From the NCBI GenBank assembly GCA_964425595.1, contig CAYRMW010000022.1, positions 1 to 33,844 on the forward strand: a DNA stretch of 33,844 nucleotides, written 5' to 3'. Made by a program: the position numbers and the translations under genes. Origin of the DNA: Caccovicinus sp964425595. Lineage in GTDB: Bacteria > Bacillota > Clostridia > Lachnospirales > Lachnospiraceae. The notes below the pieces were generated by a model. That model searched no databases and was not told the DNA's origin. It worked only from the letters and a program-made list of their open reading frames with translations. Positions 9,255-15,783 of this stretch are shown piece by piece; the first letter of the stretch is position 1, and each line of letters begins with the position of its first letter.

Positions 9255-9270
9255 ATACCCCCAAGGGTAT
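9255..9270 (+). promoter_or_regulatory. CsoR-type operator, copy 1
   Basis: The sequence is a perfect inverted repeat, ATACCC-CCAA-GGGTAT, a G/C-tract palindrome of the type bound by CsoR-family repressors. It sits between the -10 box and the ribosome binding site of the regulator gene. Confidence 0.75.
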
Positions 9271-9282
9271 GGAGGTGAATGG

Positions 9283-9558
9283 ATGAAACAGTGTATGGAT
9301 GCAGATAACCTGCATCGGCGGCTGAAAAAGATCATCGGCCAGGTGCAGGCGATCGACCGGATGGTGGATGAGGATGTCCCGTGTGAAGACGTTCTGGCGC
9401 AGATCAACGCGGCGAAGTCGGCGCTGCATAAGTGCGGGCAGGTTGTGCTGGAGGGGCATATCAAGCACTGTGTCCGCGACGGGCTCGAACATGGAGATCC
9501 GGATCAGACGGTCGCAAATTTTACCAAGGCAGTGGAGCGGTTTGCCAACATGAAGTAG
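9283..9558 (+). CDS. csoR: CsoR/FrmR-family metal-sensing repressor
   Basis: This 91-residue all-helical DNA-binding protein contains the family pattern H-x-R-L-K-K-I-x-G-Q-V at residues 11-21. The Cu(I)-type ligand set Cys34, His59 and Cys63 has the same spacing as Cys36/His61/Cys65 of characterised CsoR. The ATG at 9283 follows GGAGGTGA; an upstream in-frame start at 9169 would place the operator and promoter inside the coding region and is rejected. The gene has its own promoter, operator and strong terminator, and similar palindromes precede the P1B ATPase next to it, so it very likely represses that transporter and itself. The family also senses Ni, Zn, formaldehyde and persulfide; the ligand set favours copper. 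Confidence 0.88.
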   Translation: MKQCMDADNLHRRLKKIIGQVQAIDRMVDEDVPCEDVLAQINAAKSALHKCGQVVLEGHIKHCVRDGLEHGDPDQTVANFTKAVERFANMK

Positions 9559-9577
9559 GCAGCCGGTGAAAAAGGAC

Positions 9578-9635
9578 AAAAAGGCGGAGGGATCTGCCGC
9601 GGCAGGCAAGCTGGCGGGCGATCCCCCGCCTTTTT
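9578..9635 (+). terminator. Intrinsic terminator after csoR
   Basis: AAAAAGGCGG(A)GGGATC at 9578-9594 pairs with GATCCCCCGCCTTTTT at 9620-9635, a long stem with a single bulged A. It ends in TTTTT and has a small hairpin within the loop. The A-tract on the left could make it work in both directions. It separates csoR transcription from the ATPase unit. Confidence 0.85.
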
Positions 9636-9682
9636 GCGTGTGTAAAGTCTGCCAACAGCGAAGAAAATTTATGGAATGCCTA

Positions 9683-9711
9683 TTGACTACCCATACCCCT
9701 ATTGGTATAAT
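9683..9711 (+). promoter_or_regulatory. Promoter of the P1B ATPase operon
   Basis: TTGACT (9683-9688) and a perfect TATAAT (9706-9711) are separated by 17 nt. The spacer and the -10 are covered by a CsoR-type palindrome, an arrangement that would block RNA polymerase binding when repressed. Confidence 0.85.
9693..9708 (+). promoter_or_regulatory. CsoR-type operator, copy 2
   Basis: The inverted repeat ATACCCCTATTGGTAT (5-bp arms ATACC/GGTAT) overlaps the -10 box of the ATPase promoter. A third, weaker copy (GTACAC-CTAT-GGGTAT, 9718-9733) follows immediately and touches the ribosome binding site. Confidence 0.7.
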
Positions 9712-9717
9712 AAACCA

Positions 9718-9733
9718 GTACACCTATGGGTAT
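9718..9733 (+). promoter_or_regulatory. CsoR-type operator, degenerate copy 3
   Basis: The right half GGGTAT matches copy 1 perfectly and the left half GTACAC matches ATACCC at four of six positions. It is 25 bp downstream of copy 2, just before AAGGAGG. Confidence 0.45.
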
Positions 9734-9745
9734 AAGGAGGGCGAA

Positions 9746-11632
9746 ATGAAACACATAGAAGATTTTCTGGAATGGGGCGGAATGAAAAAGGATATTGTCT
9801 GCCTGGTTTTGTCGGGCATCGCGCTGGTGGTCAGTATCTTCGACCTGATCCCGCTGCCCTTTGACGCGGCCTGGGCGGCGATCATCCTGTGCGGGATTCC
9901 GATTATCCTGGAAGCAATCGTGGGTTTGGTGACGGCCTTCGACATCAAAGCCGATGTGCTGGTGTCGATCGCGTTGATCGCGTCCGTGATCATCGGGGAA
10001 GATTTCGCAGCAGGTGAGGTGGCCTTTATCATGCAGCTGGGCGGCCTTCTGGAGGAGATCACGGTCGCCAGGGCGCGCGCGGGGATCGAGAAGCTGGTGC
10101 ATCTGACCCCGCGTACGGCAAGGAAGATCGAGGGCGGCAGGGAGACGGTGATCGCTGCGGAGCTGGTTCAGGTGGGAGATCTGCTCCGGGTTCTGCCCGG
10201 AGAGACGGTTCCTGTGGACGGCGTGATCCGGGCCGGGCAGACCTCCATCGATCAGTCCGTCATGACCGGCGAATCGCTTCCTGTGGACAAACGGGAAGGC
10301 GATCAGGTATCCAGCGGGACGGTGAACCAGTTCGGCTCCTTCGATATGGAGGCGGTCAAGGTAGGCGAGGACAGTTCCATCCAGCGCATGATCCGCCTGG
10401 TGCAGTCCGCTGACGCGGGAAAGGCTAAGATCGTGGGCCTGGCTGATCGTTGGGCGACCTGGATCGTGGTGGCTGCCCTCACCACTGCTTTTCTTACCGG
10501 GCTGTTTACCGGTGAGATCATCCGGGCGGTGACCATCCTGGTGGTATTTTGTCCGTGTGCGCTGGTGCTGGCTACCCCGACCGCAGTGATGGCTGCCATC
10601 GGCAACGCAACGAAGCACGGCTTCCTGGTGCGGGAGGGCGATGCTCTGGAGCGCATGGCATCCGTACGGAAGATCACCTTTGACAAGACCGGAACGCTGA
10701 CCTGCGGCACGCCGCGCGTCATCGCTGTGGAAAGCTTTCAGCCGGACAGAGCGGAATCCGCTGTCTACGCCTGCGGCGCCGGCGCAGAGCTGCGCTCCGA
10801 ACATCCGCTGGGGAAGGCGATCCTGCGCTGCTACCGGGAGGAGGCGGGAAAGGAAGCCTTTGGCGGAAGCGAGCCGGAGATCGAAGAGTTTCAGATGGTT
10901 CCCGGCAGGGGCGTAAAAGCCCTGGTAAATGGAAAGCTGGTCCTGGCGGGAACCGAGGAGCTGCTTAAGGAAAACGGGATCACCCTGACTCCGGCGCACC
11001 TTAACCGCGCGGAGCGGTACCTGGAGGATGGCTGCACCGTGACCTATGTTGGGATCGACGGTACCGCAGCCGGTCTGATCAGCCTGGCAGATACGCTTCG
11101 GCCGGACGCGGCGGACACCATTGCCGCGGTGAAGGAGACCGGGATTGTACCGGTGTTGCTGACGGGAGACCATGAAAACGCGGCGCGGCATATCGCGGAG
11201 CAGCTGGGGATCGCCCAGGTGCAGGCAGAATGCCTGCCGGAGGATAAGCTGCGCATCCTGAAGACATTTCAGGACGGCGGCGAGCCGGTCTGCATGATCG
11301 GCGACGGGATAAACGACGCGCCGGCGCTGAAGTGCGCGCACGTCGGCATTGCCATGGGCGGCATCGGAAGCGACATTGCGGTGGACGCGGCGGATATCGC
11401 GCTGGTCAACGACGAGGTCCGGGAAATTCCCCATCTTATCCGTCTTTCCCGACGGATGATGCTTGTCATCAAGTGCAATATGACGTTTTCCCTGGTTCTG
11501 AATTTTGCGGCGATCATCCTGGCGATCACGGGAACCCTGAACCCGGTGGCCGGCGCGCTGGTCCATAACGCGGGATCGGTATTGGTTATTGTTCATTCGG
11601 CATTTCTATTGGCATGGAGGAAAGAAAAATGA
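9746..11632 (+). CDS. P1B-type heavy-metal translocating ATPase
   Basis: This 628-residue membrane pump exports a transition metal with ATP. It lacks the usual N-terminal CxxC metal-binding domain and begins directly with transmembrane helices. Visible motifs are TGES in the actuator domain, CPC in the sixth helix (C269-P270-C271), DKTGT with the phosphorylated Asp313, SEHPLGKAI in the nucleotide domain, and GDGINDAPAL in the hinge. The last helix carries LNPVAGALVHNAGSVLVIVHS, which resembles CtpC-like (Mn/Zn) pumps more than the MxxSS pattern of Cu+ pumps, so the metal is uncertain despite the CsoR regulator. I chose the ATG at 9746 because AAGGAGG precedes it; upstream in-frame codons would read through the promoter and operators. 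It overlaps the next small gene by 3 bp (ATGA). Confidence 0.92.
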   Translation: MKHIEDFLEWGGMKKDIVCLVLSGIALVVSIFDLIPLPFDAAWAAIILCGIPIILEAIVGLVTAFDIKADVLVSIALIASVIIGEDFAAGEVAFIMQLGGLLEEITVARARAGIEKLVHLTPRTARKIEGGRETVIAAELVQVGDLLRVLPGETVPVDGVIRAGQTSIDQSVMTGESLPVDKREGDQVSSGTVNQFGSFDMEAVKVGEDSSIQRMIRLVQSADAGKAKIVGLADRWATWIVVAALTTAFLTGLFTGEIIRAVTILVVFCPCALVLATPTAVMAAIGNATKHGFLVREGDALERMASVRKITFDKTGTLTCGTPRVIAVESFQPDRAESAVYACGAGAELRSEHPLGKAILRCYREEAGKEAFGGSEPEIEEFQMVPGRGVKALVNGKLVLAGTEELLKENGITLTPAHLNRAERYLEDGCTVTYVGIDGTAAGLISLADTLRPDAADTIAAVKETGIVPVLLTGDHENAARHIAEQLGIAQVQAECLPEDKLRILKTFQDGGEPVCMIGDGINDAPALKCAHVGIAMGGIGSDIAVDAADIALVNDEVREIPHLIRLSRRMMLVIKCNMTFSLVLNFAAIILAITGTLNPVAGALVHNAGSVLVIVHSAFLLAWRKEK

Positions 11633-11814
11633 GTGGGATTATTTTTGCGACAATCGCGCTGCTCTTCGGCGCGGCGATCCTGGGCGGAGGCCTGTATTAT
11701 CTGGCAAAGGAAAAAGAGGACCGGGAGTCCAGGAAGATCTATGCGATCACTGCAGCGGTGGGCGCGGTCATCGTCATCGGAATGGTGATCAGGATTGCGG
11801 TATTTGGGATTTGA
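11629..11814 (+). CDS. Small two-helix membrane protein of the metal-efflux operon
   Basis: This 61-residue protein has two hydrophobic segments (IIFATIALLFGAAILGGGL and AVGAVIVIGMVIRIAVFGI) joined by a highly charged loop, KEKEDRESRKIY. The ATG overlaps the ATPase stop in an ATGA junction and has GGAGG 8 nt upstream, so it is translationally coupled to the pump. No cysteine or histidine is present, so it is unlikely to bind metal by thiol or imidazole ligands. I do not recognise a named family. A role as an accessory or stability subunit of the pump is a guess from context. Confidence 0.7.
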   Translation: MSGIIFATIALLFGAAILGGGLYYLAKEKEDRESRKIYAITAAVGAVIVIGMVIRIAVFGI

Positions 11815-11852
11815 GACAGGAGCTGTAAACGCGTGGACACGTATCCTGAAAA

Positions 11853-11899
11853 AGACAGCAGGGGCAGGTTACCTCCGAGGTTACCTGCCCCTGCTGTCT
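11853..11899 (-). terminator. 23-bp inverted repeat, second hairpin downstream of tRNA-Met
   Basis: A near-perfect dyad (centre 11876, one T-T mismatch) is formed by AGACAGCAGGGGCAGG... and its complement. Only on the minus strand is it followed by a T-tract (five T, plus-strand A at 11849-11853), so it should stop minus-strand transcription. On the plus strand it lies 38 nt after the small membrane-protein stop but has no U-tract there. Confidence 0.6.
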
Positions 11900-11901
11900 C
11901 C

Positions 11902-11944
11902 AAAAAAGAAGTCCCGAAACCTTTGGGAATACAAAGGTTTCGGG
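11902..11944 (-). terminator. Intrinsic terminator of tRNA-Met
   Basis: CCCGAAACCTTTG (11913-11925) and CAAAGGTTTCGGG (11932-11944) form a perfect 13-bp stem with a 6-nt loop. Read on the minus strand it is followed by ACTTCTTTTTT. It lies 10 nt past the tRNA 3' end. Confidence 0.85.
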
Positions 11945-11954
11945 GAAAGGAAAA

Positions 11955-12028
11955 TAGCGGAAGGGAGATTTGAACTCTCGACACCACGGGTATGAACCGT
12001 GTGCTCTAGCCAACTGAGCTATTCCGCC
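11955..12028 (-). tRNA. tRNA-Met (anticodon CAU), elongator type
   Basis: The minus strand reads GGCGGAATAGCTCAGTTGG at the 5' end and folds as a 74-nt tRNA. It has a 7-bp acceptor stem with a G1-U72 wobble, a D-arm AGCTCAG...TTGGCTAGAGC, and an anticodon stem CACGG/CCGTG with loop TTCATAC. The T-arm is GAGAGTTCAAATCTC-like. The G1-U72 pair and the loop sequence match Firmicutes elongator tRNA-Met. The 3' CCA is not encoded. An Ile2 (lysidine-modified CAU) identity is less likely because the acceptor stem differs. Confidence 0.93.
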
Positions 12029-12104
12029 ATCTCTTCTGATCATCCAAAGATGATCCTTGGCCGTGCTGGATATCACAAAAAATCCGAACCACAAGCGCGA
12101 AATT

Positions 12105-12133
12105 ATTATAATAAAAAAAACGAAAAATGGCAA
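12105..12133 (-). promoter_or_regulatory. Promoter of tRNA-Met
   Basis: On the minus strand TTGCCA (12128-12133) is followed after exactly 17 nt of T-rich spacer by TATAAT (12105-12110), about 77 nt upstream of the tRNA 5' end. Confidence 0.85.
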
Positions 12134-12367
12134 GCCCTTTTTTTTCTTTTTTTCGGCCTGCGGCAGAGAGTTTCTTTTTGCATCCACGCCGGAAGCCACA
12201 TTAAACCATGACTCTTGTGAAATGAGAAAAAATGTATTGCCGCGTTATGTGGTTTCAAGGCATTGGTGTTGGCCGAATATCAATGCCTTGTGTTTTGTGA
12301 ACGATTAACCCCATTAGATTCACATTCAAGGAGGCTCGTTCTTTGTTTTACTACCTGTTGGAATTTG
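12134..12367. other. Intergenic stretch with one long hairpin
   Basis: No gene is supported in these 234 bases. They contain long pyrimidine tracts near 12138-12157 and the hairpin at 12256-12290 described separately. The AT-rich composition of the following cassette begins here. Confidence 0.5.
12256..12290. other. 15-bp stem-loop downstream of the LacI-ribokinase gene
   Basis: CAAGGCATTG (12256-12265) pairs perfectly with CAATGCCTTG (12281-12290). Read on the plus strand the stem extends by five further pairs, two of them G-U, to leave a GGCCG loop. On the minus strand those wobbles become A-C mismatches. It lies about 80 nt past the regulator stop, but no proper U-tract follows on the minus strand; the plus strand has TGTTTTGTG. 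Function is unclear. Confidence 0.45.
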
Positions 12368-14254
12368 CTATTCCAGGAGATGCGGTGCCTCTTGATAAAG
12401 GAAGGCTTCCAGGGAACGCTGATCGATAAGGGAAGGGGAAACACCTTCACGTGTGATACTAAAGCCGGCGGCATAGGTGGCGATCTGAACTGCCTGCTTT
12501 AAGGAATGGCCTTTCTGAAGATAGACAGCCAAGGCACTGATGAAAGCATCACAGGCACCGGTATTGTCAACTGCTGTAAATTTTGCGGCTGGAATTCGGT
12601 CTTCCCAATCGTTGGTTTTCACGTAGCAGCCATCGGCACCAAGAGTTACGATGACTGTGCTGACGCCTTGCTCAAGATAGTATTCCGCCTTCTCTTCCAG
12701 CGTGCCTTCTGGTCGGAGGAGGCTGATTTCATCGAGATTAGGAACCAGAATATCAATATACGGCAAAAGTTCCGGATCCAGAGAGGAACAGGCAGAAGGT
12801 TTCAAAATAGTGGAAACGTTGCATTCGTGGGCAATCTGGCAGGCAGCAAAGACGGTTGGCGCTGGAATCTCTGTCTGGATCAGGCAGAAGCGGCTGCCTT
12901 CAAAACATCTCCTGTTTTTTCGGATGTCCTCAGGAGAGAGGGAGGCATTGGCACCGGCGAGGATAGAGATGAGAGAATCGCCGTTTTTTTGGACGAAAAT
13001 GTAGGCCTTTCCGGTAACATTGTCAGAGTAACTGTGAATGGCTCTGGTATCAATTTCCTGGTTGTGCAGGGAGGAATACACCAGATCTGCTTCCATATCG
13101 TTGCCAACCGCACCAATTAAAATGACCGGCGTTCCGAGTTTCGTGACCCCGATGGCCTGATTGACGCCTTTTCCTCCAGGATACACGGCAGAGGAGGTGG
13201 TAAGAGTAGATTTTCCTGTACTTGGAAGCTCTTCCATTTTTAGATAAGTATCAATGTTAATGCTGCCCACTACAAGGATAGGCTGGGACCGTTTTGTGAA
13301 AGGAATTCCGATAGAACCATGATGATCCAGAGTTGCTCGTTCTCGGAACGGGGCGGGGGAATACTCAGGGTTTACGATCAGGTTGATCAGCTGATTACAA
13401 ATATGTCGGGCAAAATGGGAATAAGAGATAGTTAATGTCGAAATTTCTGCGTGCACGCCCGGATTTTGTGCGTCATTCTTGAGTGAGACGATGGACAGAT
13501 CCTGAGGAATCTGATAGTGTAGTGCATTTAAATCGTGATAGAGCTTAACAGCACCCCTAAAATGAGAGGAGACGATTCCGGTAATACTGTGTCTGGCAAT
13601 TTTTTGAATTAGGTTATCACTGACTTCGCGGAAGACCAGATCATCCTGATAGGTAATGCCGGAATCGAATAAACATCGCTTATAGCCATTAAAAAAACGT
13701 TCTGTTCTTGTGCCGGGGGAAAGAAGGCAAGCTATGTCGGTGTGGCGTTTATGAATCAGAGCCATTGTGACGTCATAGCCCATTTCTTCATAATCGATGT
13801 TAAGGGCTTCCTCTATGAAATCCGAATCAAAGTATAGGAAGGGAATGTTATGGGTGAGAAGTTGTTCGGCATACCGTCTGCTGGCGGGCGAAAGAGGCTC
13901 CCAGAGGACGCCGCTGACATGATGGCGGCAGAAGGCAGAAATTCCTTTCAGTTCCAATTCTTCTAACCCGGCACTTTCAGCTGCCAAAACTGTATATCCG
14001 GCTTCTCGTGCGGCGCTGATAATTCCATTTAAAGCCAGATTCACTTCGGCGGAGCGGATGAGGACGCCGATAATGCAGGGATCGGTAGCGGCATAGCTGG
14101 AAACCTTGGAATAGGGGATATAGTTGAACTCTTTCACCAGTCTTAGAACGCGCTCTCGGGTTTCCTGACTGATACTGGAATCTTTATGATTAATGATTTT
14201 GGAAACAGTGGAAATAGAAACCCCTGCCAGAGCGGCAATTTCTTTAATTGTCAT
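12368..14254 (-). CDS. LacI-type regulator fused to a ribokinase-like (PfkB) domain
   Basis: This 628-residue protein has three parts. Residues 1-50 are a LacI helix-turn-helix (TIKEIAALAGVSISTVSKIIN). About 58-320 is a periplasmic-binding-protein-like sensor. About 325-628 is a PfkB/ribokinase domain starting ILVVGSINID with the sugar-binding GGKGVNQA motif at 360-367. The ATP/anion-hole motif reads DNTGACD (563-569): the catalytic Asp569 is kept, but the usual Gly before it is Cys568. The start at 14254 has AGGAG 10 nt upstream; an upstream ATG at 14293 overlaps the likely -10 box. It is divergent from the nucleoside import operon and probably controls it through the palindrome in the shared region. 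Whether the kinase half phosphorylates ribose or only senses it is unknown. Confidence 0.9.
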   Translation of the reverse strand: MTIKEIAALAGVSISTVSKIINHKDSSISQETRERVLRLVKEFNYIPYSKVSSYAATDPCIIGVLIRSAEVNLALNGIISAAREAGYTVLAAESAGLEELELKGISAFCRHHVSGVLWEPLSPASRRYAEQLLTHNIPFLYFDSDFIEEALNIDYEEMGYDVTMALIHKRHTDIACLLSPGTRTERFFNGYKRCLFDSGITYQDDLVFREVSDNLIQKIARHSITGIVSSHFRGAVKLYHDLNALHYQIPQDLSIVSLKNDAQNPGVHAEISTLTISYSHFARHICNQLINLIVNPEYSPAPFRERATLDHHGSIGIPFTKRSQPILVVGSINIDTYLKMEELPSTGKSTLTTSSAVYPGGKGVNQAIGVTKLGTPVILIGAVGNDMEADLVYSSLHNQEIDTRAIHSYSDNVTGKAYIFVQKNGDSLISILAGANASLSPEDIRKNRRCFEGSRFCLIQTEIPAPTVFAACQIAHECNVSTILKPSACSSLDPELLPYIDILVPNLDEISLLRPEGTLEEKAEYYLEQGVSTVIVTLGADGCYVKTNDWEDRIPAAKFTAVDNTGACDAFISALAVYLQKGHSLKQAVQIATYAAGFSITREGVSPSLIDQRSLEAFLYQEAPHLLE

Positions 14255-14291
14255 AAAAGTTGATCTCCTGATTTTTTCTATATTCCCTCCC

Positions 14292-14297
14292 ATTATA
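14292..14297 (-). promoter_or_regulatory. Candidate -10 element of the LacI-ribokinase gene
   Basis: A perfect minus-strand TATAAT (plus-strand ATTATA) lies 38 nt upstream of the chosen start. The best -35 at 17-nt spacing (AAGACC) is weak. Confidence 0.45.
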
Positions 14298-14441
14298 CAA
14301 TAAATAAAGCATTTGGTCTTGCGTTGCTAACAAAATTCATGATTTTTTTAGGTTTTGCCAGTGGGATTTGTCGAAACATTACTGCATTTCCTTGTATCAT
14401 AAACAAGTATCAGAAAAAACAAAAGAAATTATGAAAGAATA

Positions 14442-14470
14442 TTGACAAAGAGATTGCGCTGTGTTAATGT
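14442..14470 (+). promoter_or_regulatory. Promoter of the nucleoside-utilisation operon
   Basis: A perfect TTGACA (14442-14447) is followed after 17 nt by TAATGT (14465-14470), preceded by TGT as in extended -10 promoters. The predicted transcription start lies about 15 nt before the perfect palindrome at 14492. Confidence 0.65.
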
Positions 14471-14491
14471 TTTCGTGTAAGGAAATGTGTT

Positions 14492-14509
14492 TAGGAAACT
14501 AGTTTCCTA
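14492..14509 (+). promoter_or_regulatory. LacI-type operator palindrome
   Basis: TAGGAAACTAGTTTCCTA is a perfect 18-bp palindrome just downstream of the operon promoter. The right half AGTTTCCTA recurs exactly at 14538-14546, within AGAAAACAGTTTCCT, a one-mismatch dyad with a one-base shorter centre. An AGGAAA half-site lies at 14480-14485. The divergent LacI-type regulator is the obvious ligand. Confidence 0.75.
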
Positions 14510-14530
14510 TGAAAAATATACAACAAACGC

Positions 14531-14545
14531 AGAAAACAGTTTCCT
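14531..14545 (+). promoter_or_regulatory. Secondary LacI-type operator
   Basis: AGAAAACAGTTTCCT is an imperfect dyad resembling the main operator (AGGAAAC/GTTTCCT) but with a one-base rather than two-base centre and one mismatch. It lies about 38 bp downstream of the main site and just before the AGGAGG of the lipoprotein gene. Confidence 0.45.
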
Positions 14546-14572
14546 AACCTGGTAGTGAAAAGGAGGTCTATT

Positions 14573-15715
14573 ATGAGGAAAAAAATCAGCACATTACTTT
14601 TGGTCAGCCTTTGCGTTGGTCTTACTGCATGTGGCAGCTCTGCCAGCAGCACCAGCACCACTAGCGACACTAATGACACCAGCTCTGCTGATGATGCAGA
14701 CTCCAGTGGAGATACCGGCGATGGCATTTCCGAATCGGAAGAAACAGAAGGCAGCGAGGATCCGATTAGAGTATGCATCGTGTACACTGGAAATCTTGGT
14801 GATAAGAGTTATAATGATTCTTGTAATGAGGGTGCGCAGCGTGCGGTAGAGGATTTTGGCATTGAATTAAGAAGTTTGGAAGGGACTACAGCGACAGAGT
14901 GGGAGGCAAATCTGGTTGCCGCATGCGAGGAAGGATATGATTTGATTATCGGTGCTTCTTCCAATATTGCCGATTATATCGTAGAACATGGACCGAATTA
15001 TCCGGATGCCAAGTTTGCTGTTATCGATACTACGGTTGATTTATCCAATGTATTGTCCATTAGCTTCGCCCAGAATCAGGGATCTTTCCTGGCAGGGGCG
15101 GCTGCAGCCATGTTCACGGAAAAGACAGAGATTGATGGCGTTAATGAAGATGCTATCATTGGATGGGTTGGTGGTATGGATATTCCGGTCCTCCATGATT
15201 TTTATGTAGGGTATGAGCAGGGTGCGAAGTACATCAATCCAGATATTACCATTCTTCAGTCATTTGCAGGAAGCTGGTCTGATCCGTTGAAGGGGAAGGA
15301 ACTGACACTGGCTCAGTACGAACAGGGAGCAGATATTGTTATGAATGTTGCATCCGGAACAGGAACGGGCGTTCTGGAGGCTGCTGCTGAGTCTGGGCTG
15401 TATGCGATTGGTGTGGATTTGAATCAGGACAGTGAGCAGCCTGGTCATATTCTTACCTCTATGGTGAAGCGGGTAGACAACGCGTGTTATCTGGTAATTG
15501 AGTCTGTCGTAAATGGAACTTTTGAAGGCGGTACTACCAGATACCTGGATCTGGCAGAGGGCGGTGTCAGCCTGACCGATTTTTCAGTTATGAGAGAGGC
15601 CCTTGGAGATCTGTTCCCGGAGGATATCGTGGAACGTTGCGATGAGCTGGCGGAGCAGATCATTTCCGGAGAAATTGTAGTGGACAATTACGAGGGATTT
15701 GGCCCGGATGCATAA
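14573..15715 (+). CDS. BMP-family nucleoside-binding lipoprotein of an ABC importer
   Basis: This 380-residue protein is exported and lipid-anchored. A basic start and hydrophobic stretch lead to the lipobox LTAC with Cys20, followed by a long Ser/Thr/Asp-rich linker to about residue 62. The binding domain has the BMP hallmarks VCIVYTGNLGDKSYND and a WVGGMDIPVLHDFYVGYEQGAK segment. Members (PnrA, BmpA, NupN) bind purine or other nucleosides outside the membrane and deliver them to a permease pair. AGGAGG is 6 nt before the ATG. It heads the operon and is followed by a hairpin with T-tract, which would give an excess of this subunit over the membrane components. The precise ligand cannot be read from sequence. 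Confidence 0.9.
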   Translation: MRKKISTLLLVSLCVGLTACGSSASSTSTTSDTNDTSSADDADSSGDTGDGISESEETEGSEDPIRVCIVYTGNLGDKSYNDSCNEGAQRAVEDFGIELRSLEGTTATEWEANLVAACEEGYDLIIGASSNIADYIVEHGPNYPDAKFAVIDTTVDLSNVLSISFAQNQGSFLAGAAAAMFTEKTEIDGVNEDAIIGWVGGMDIPVLHDFYVGYEQGAKYINPDITILQSFAGSWSDPLKGKELTLAQYEQGADIVMNVASGTGTGVLEAAAESGLYAIGVDLNQDSEQPGHILTSMVKRVDNACYLVIESVVNGTFEGGTTRYLDLAEGGVSLTDFSVMREALGDLFPEDIVERCDELAEQIISGEIVVDNYEGFGPDA

Positions 15716-15732
15716 TCTGAGTTGAAACAAAC

Positions 15733-15767
15733 AAAAGAACAGGGGTCTGCTGATCCCTGTTCTTTTT
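15733..15767 (+). terminator. Partial terminator between lipoprotein and ATPase genes
   Basis: AAAAGAACAGGG pairs with CCCTGTTCTTTT around a short loop and is followed directly by T residues. Because the ATPase gene has no separate promoter here, this most likely reduces rather than abolishes downstream transcription. Confidence 0.75.
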
Positions 15768-15783
15768 AAGAAAGGGTGAGAAA

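Noticed and set aside
9680..11596. Long minus-strand open frame opposite the P1B ATPase
   Set aside because: It is antisense to a clear gene, is rich in Arg/His/Gln as expected of a GC-rich shadow, and shows no family motif or ribosome binding site.
11955..12100. Nucleoside cassette as a tRNA-integrated genomic island
   Set aside because: Islands normally insert at the 3' end of a tRNA gene. Here the cassette lies on the 5' side of tRNA-Met, no integrase is present, and I found no copy of the tRNA end near 24.4 kb.
12180..12300. Small coding gene in the gap after the tRNA
   Set aside because: Short frames exist, but none has a good ribosome binding site or protein-like composition.
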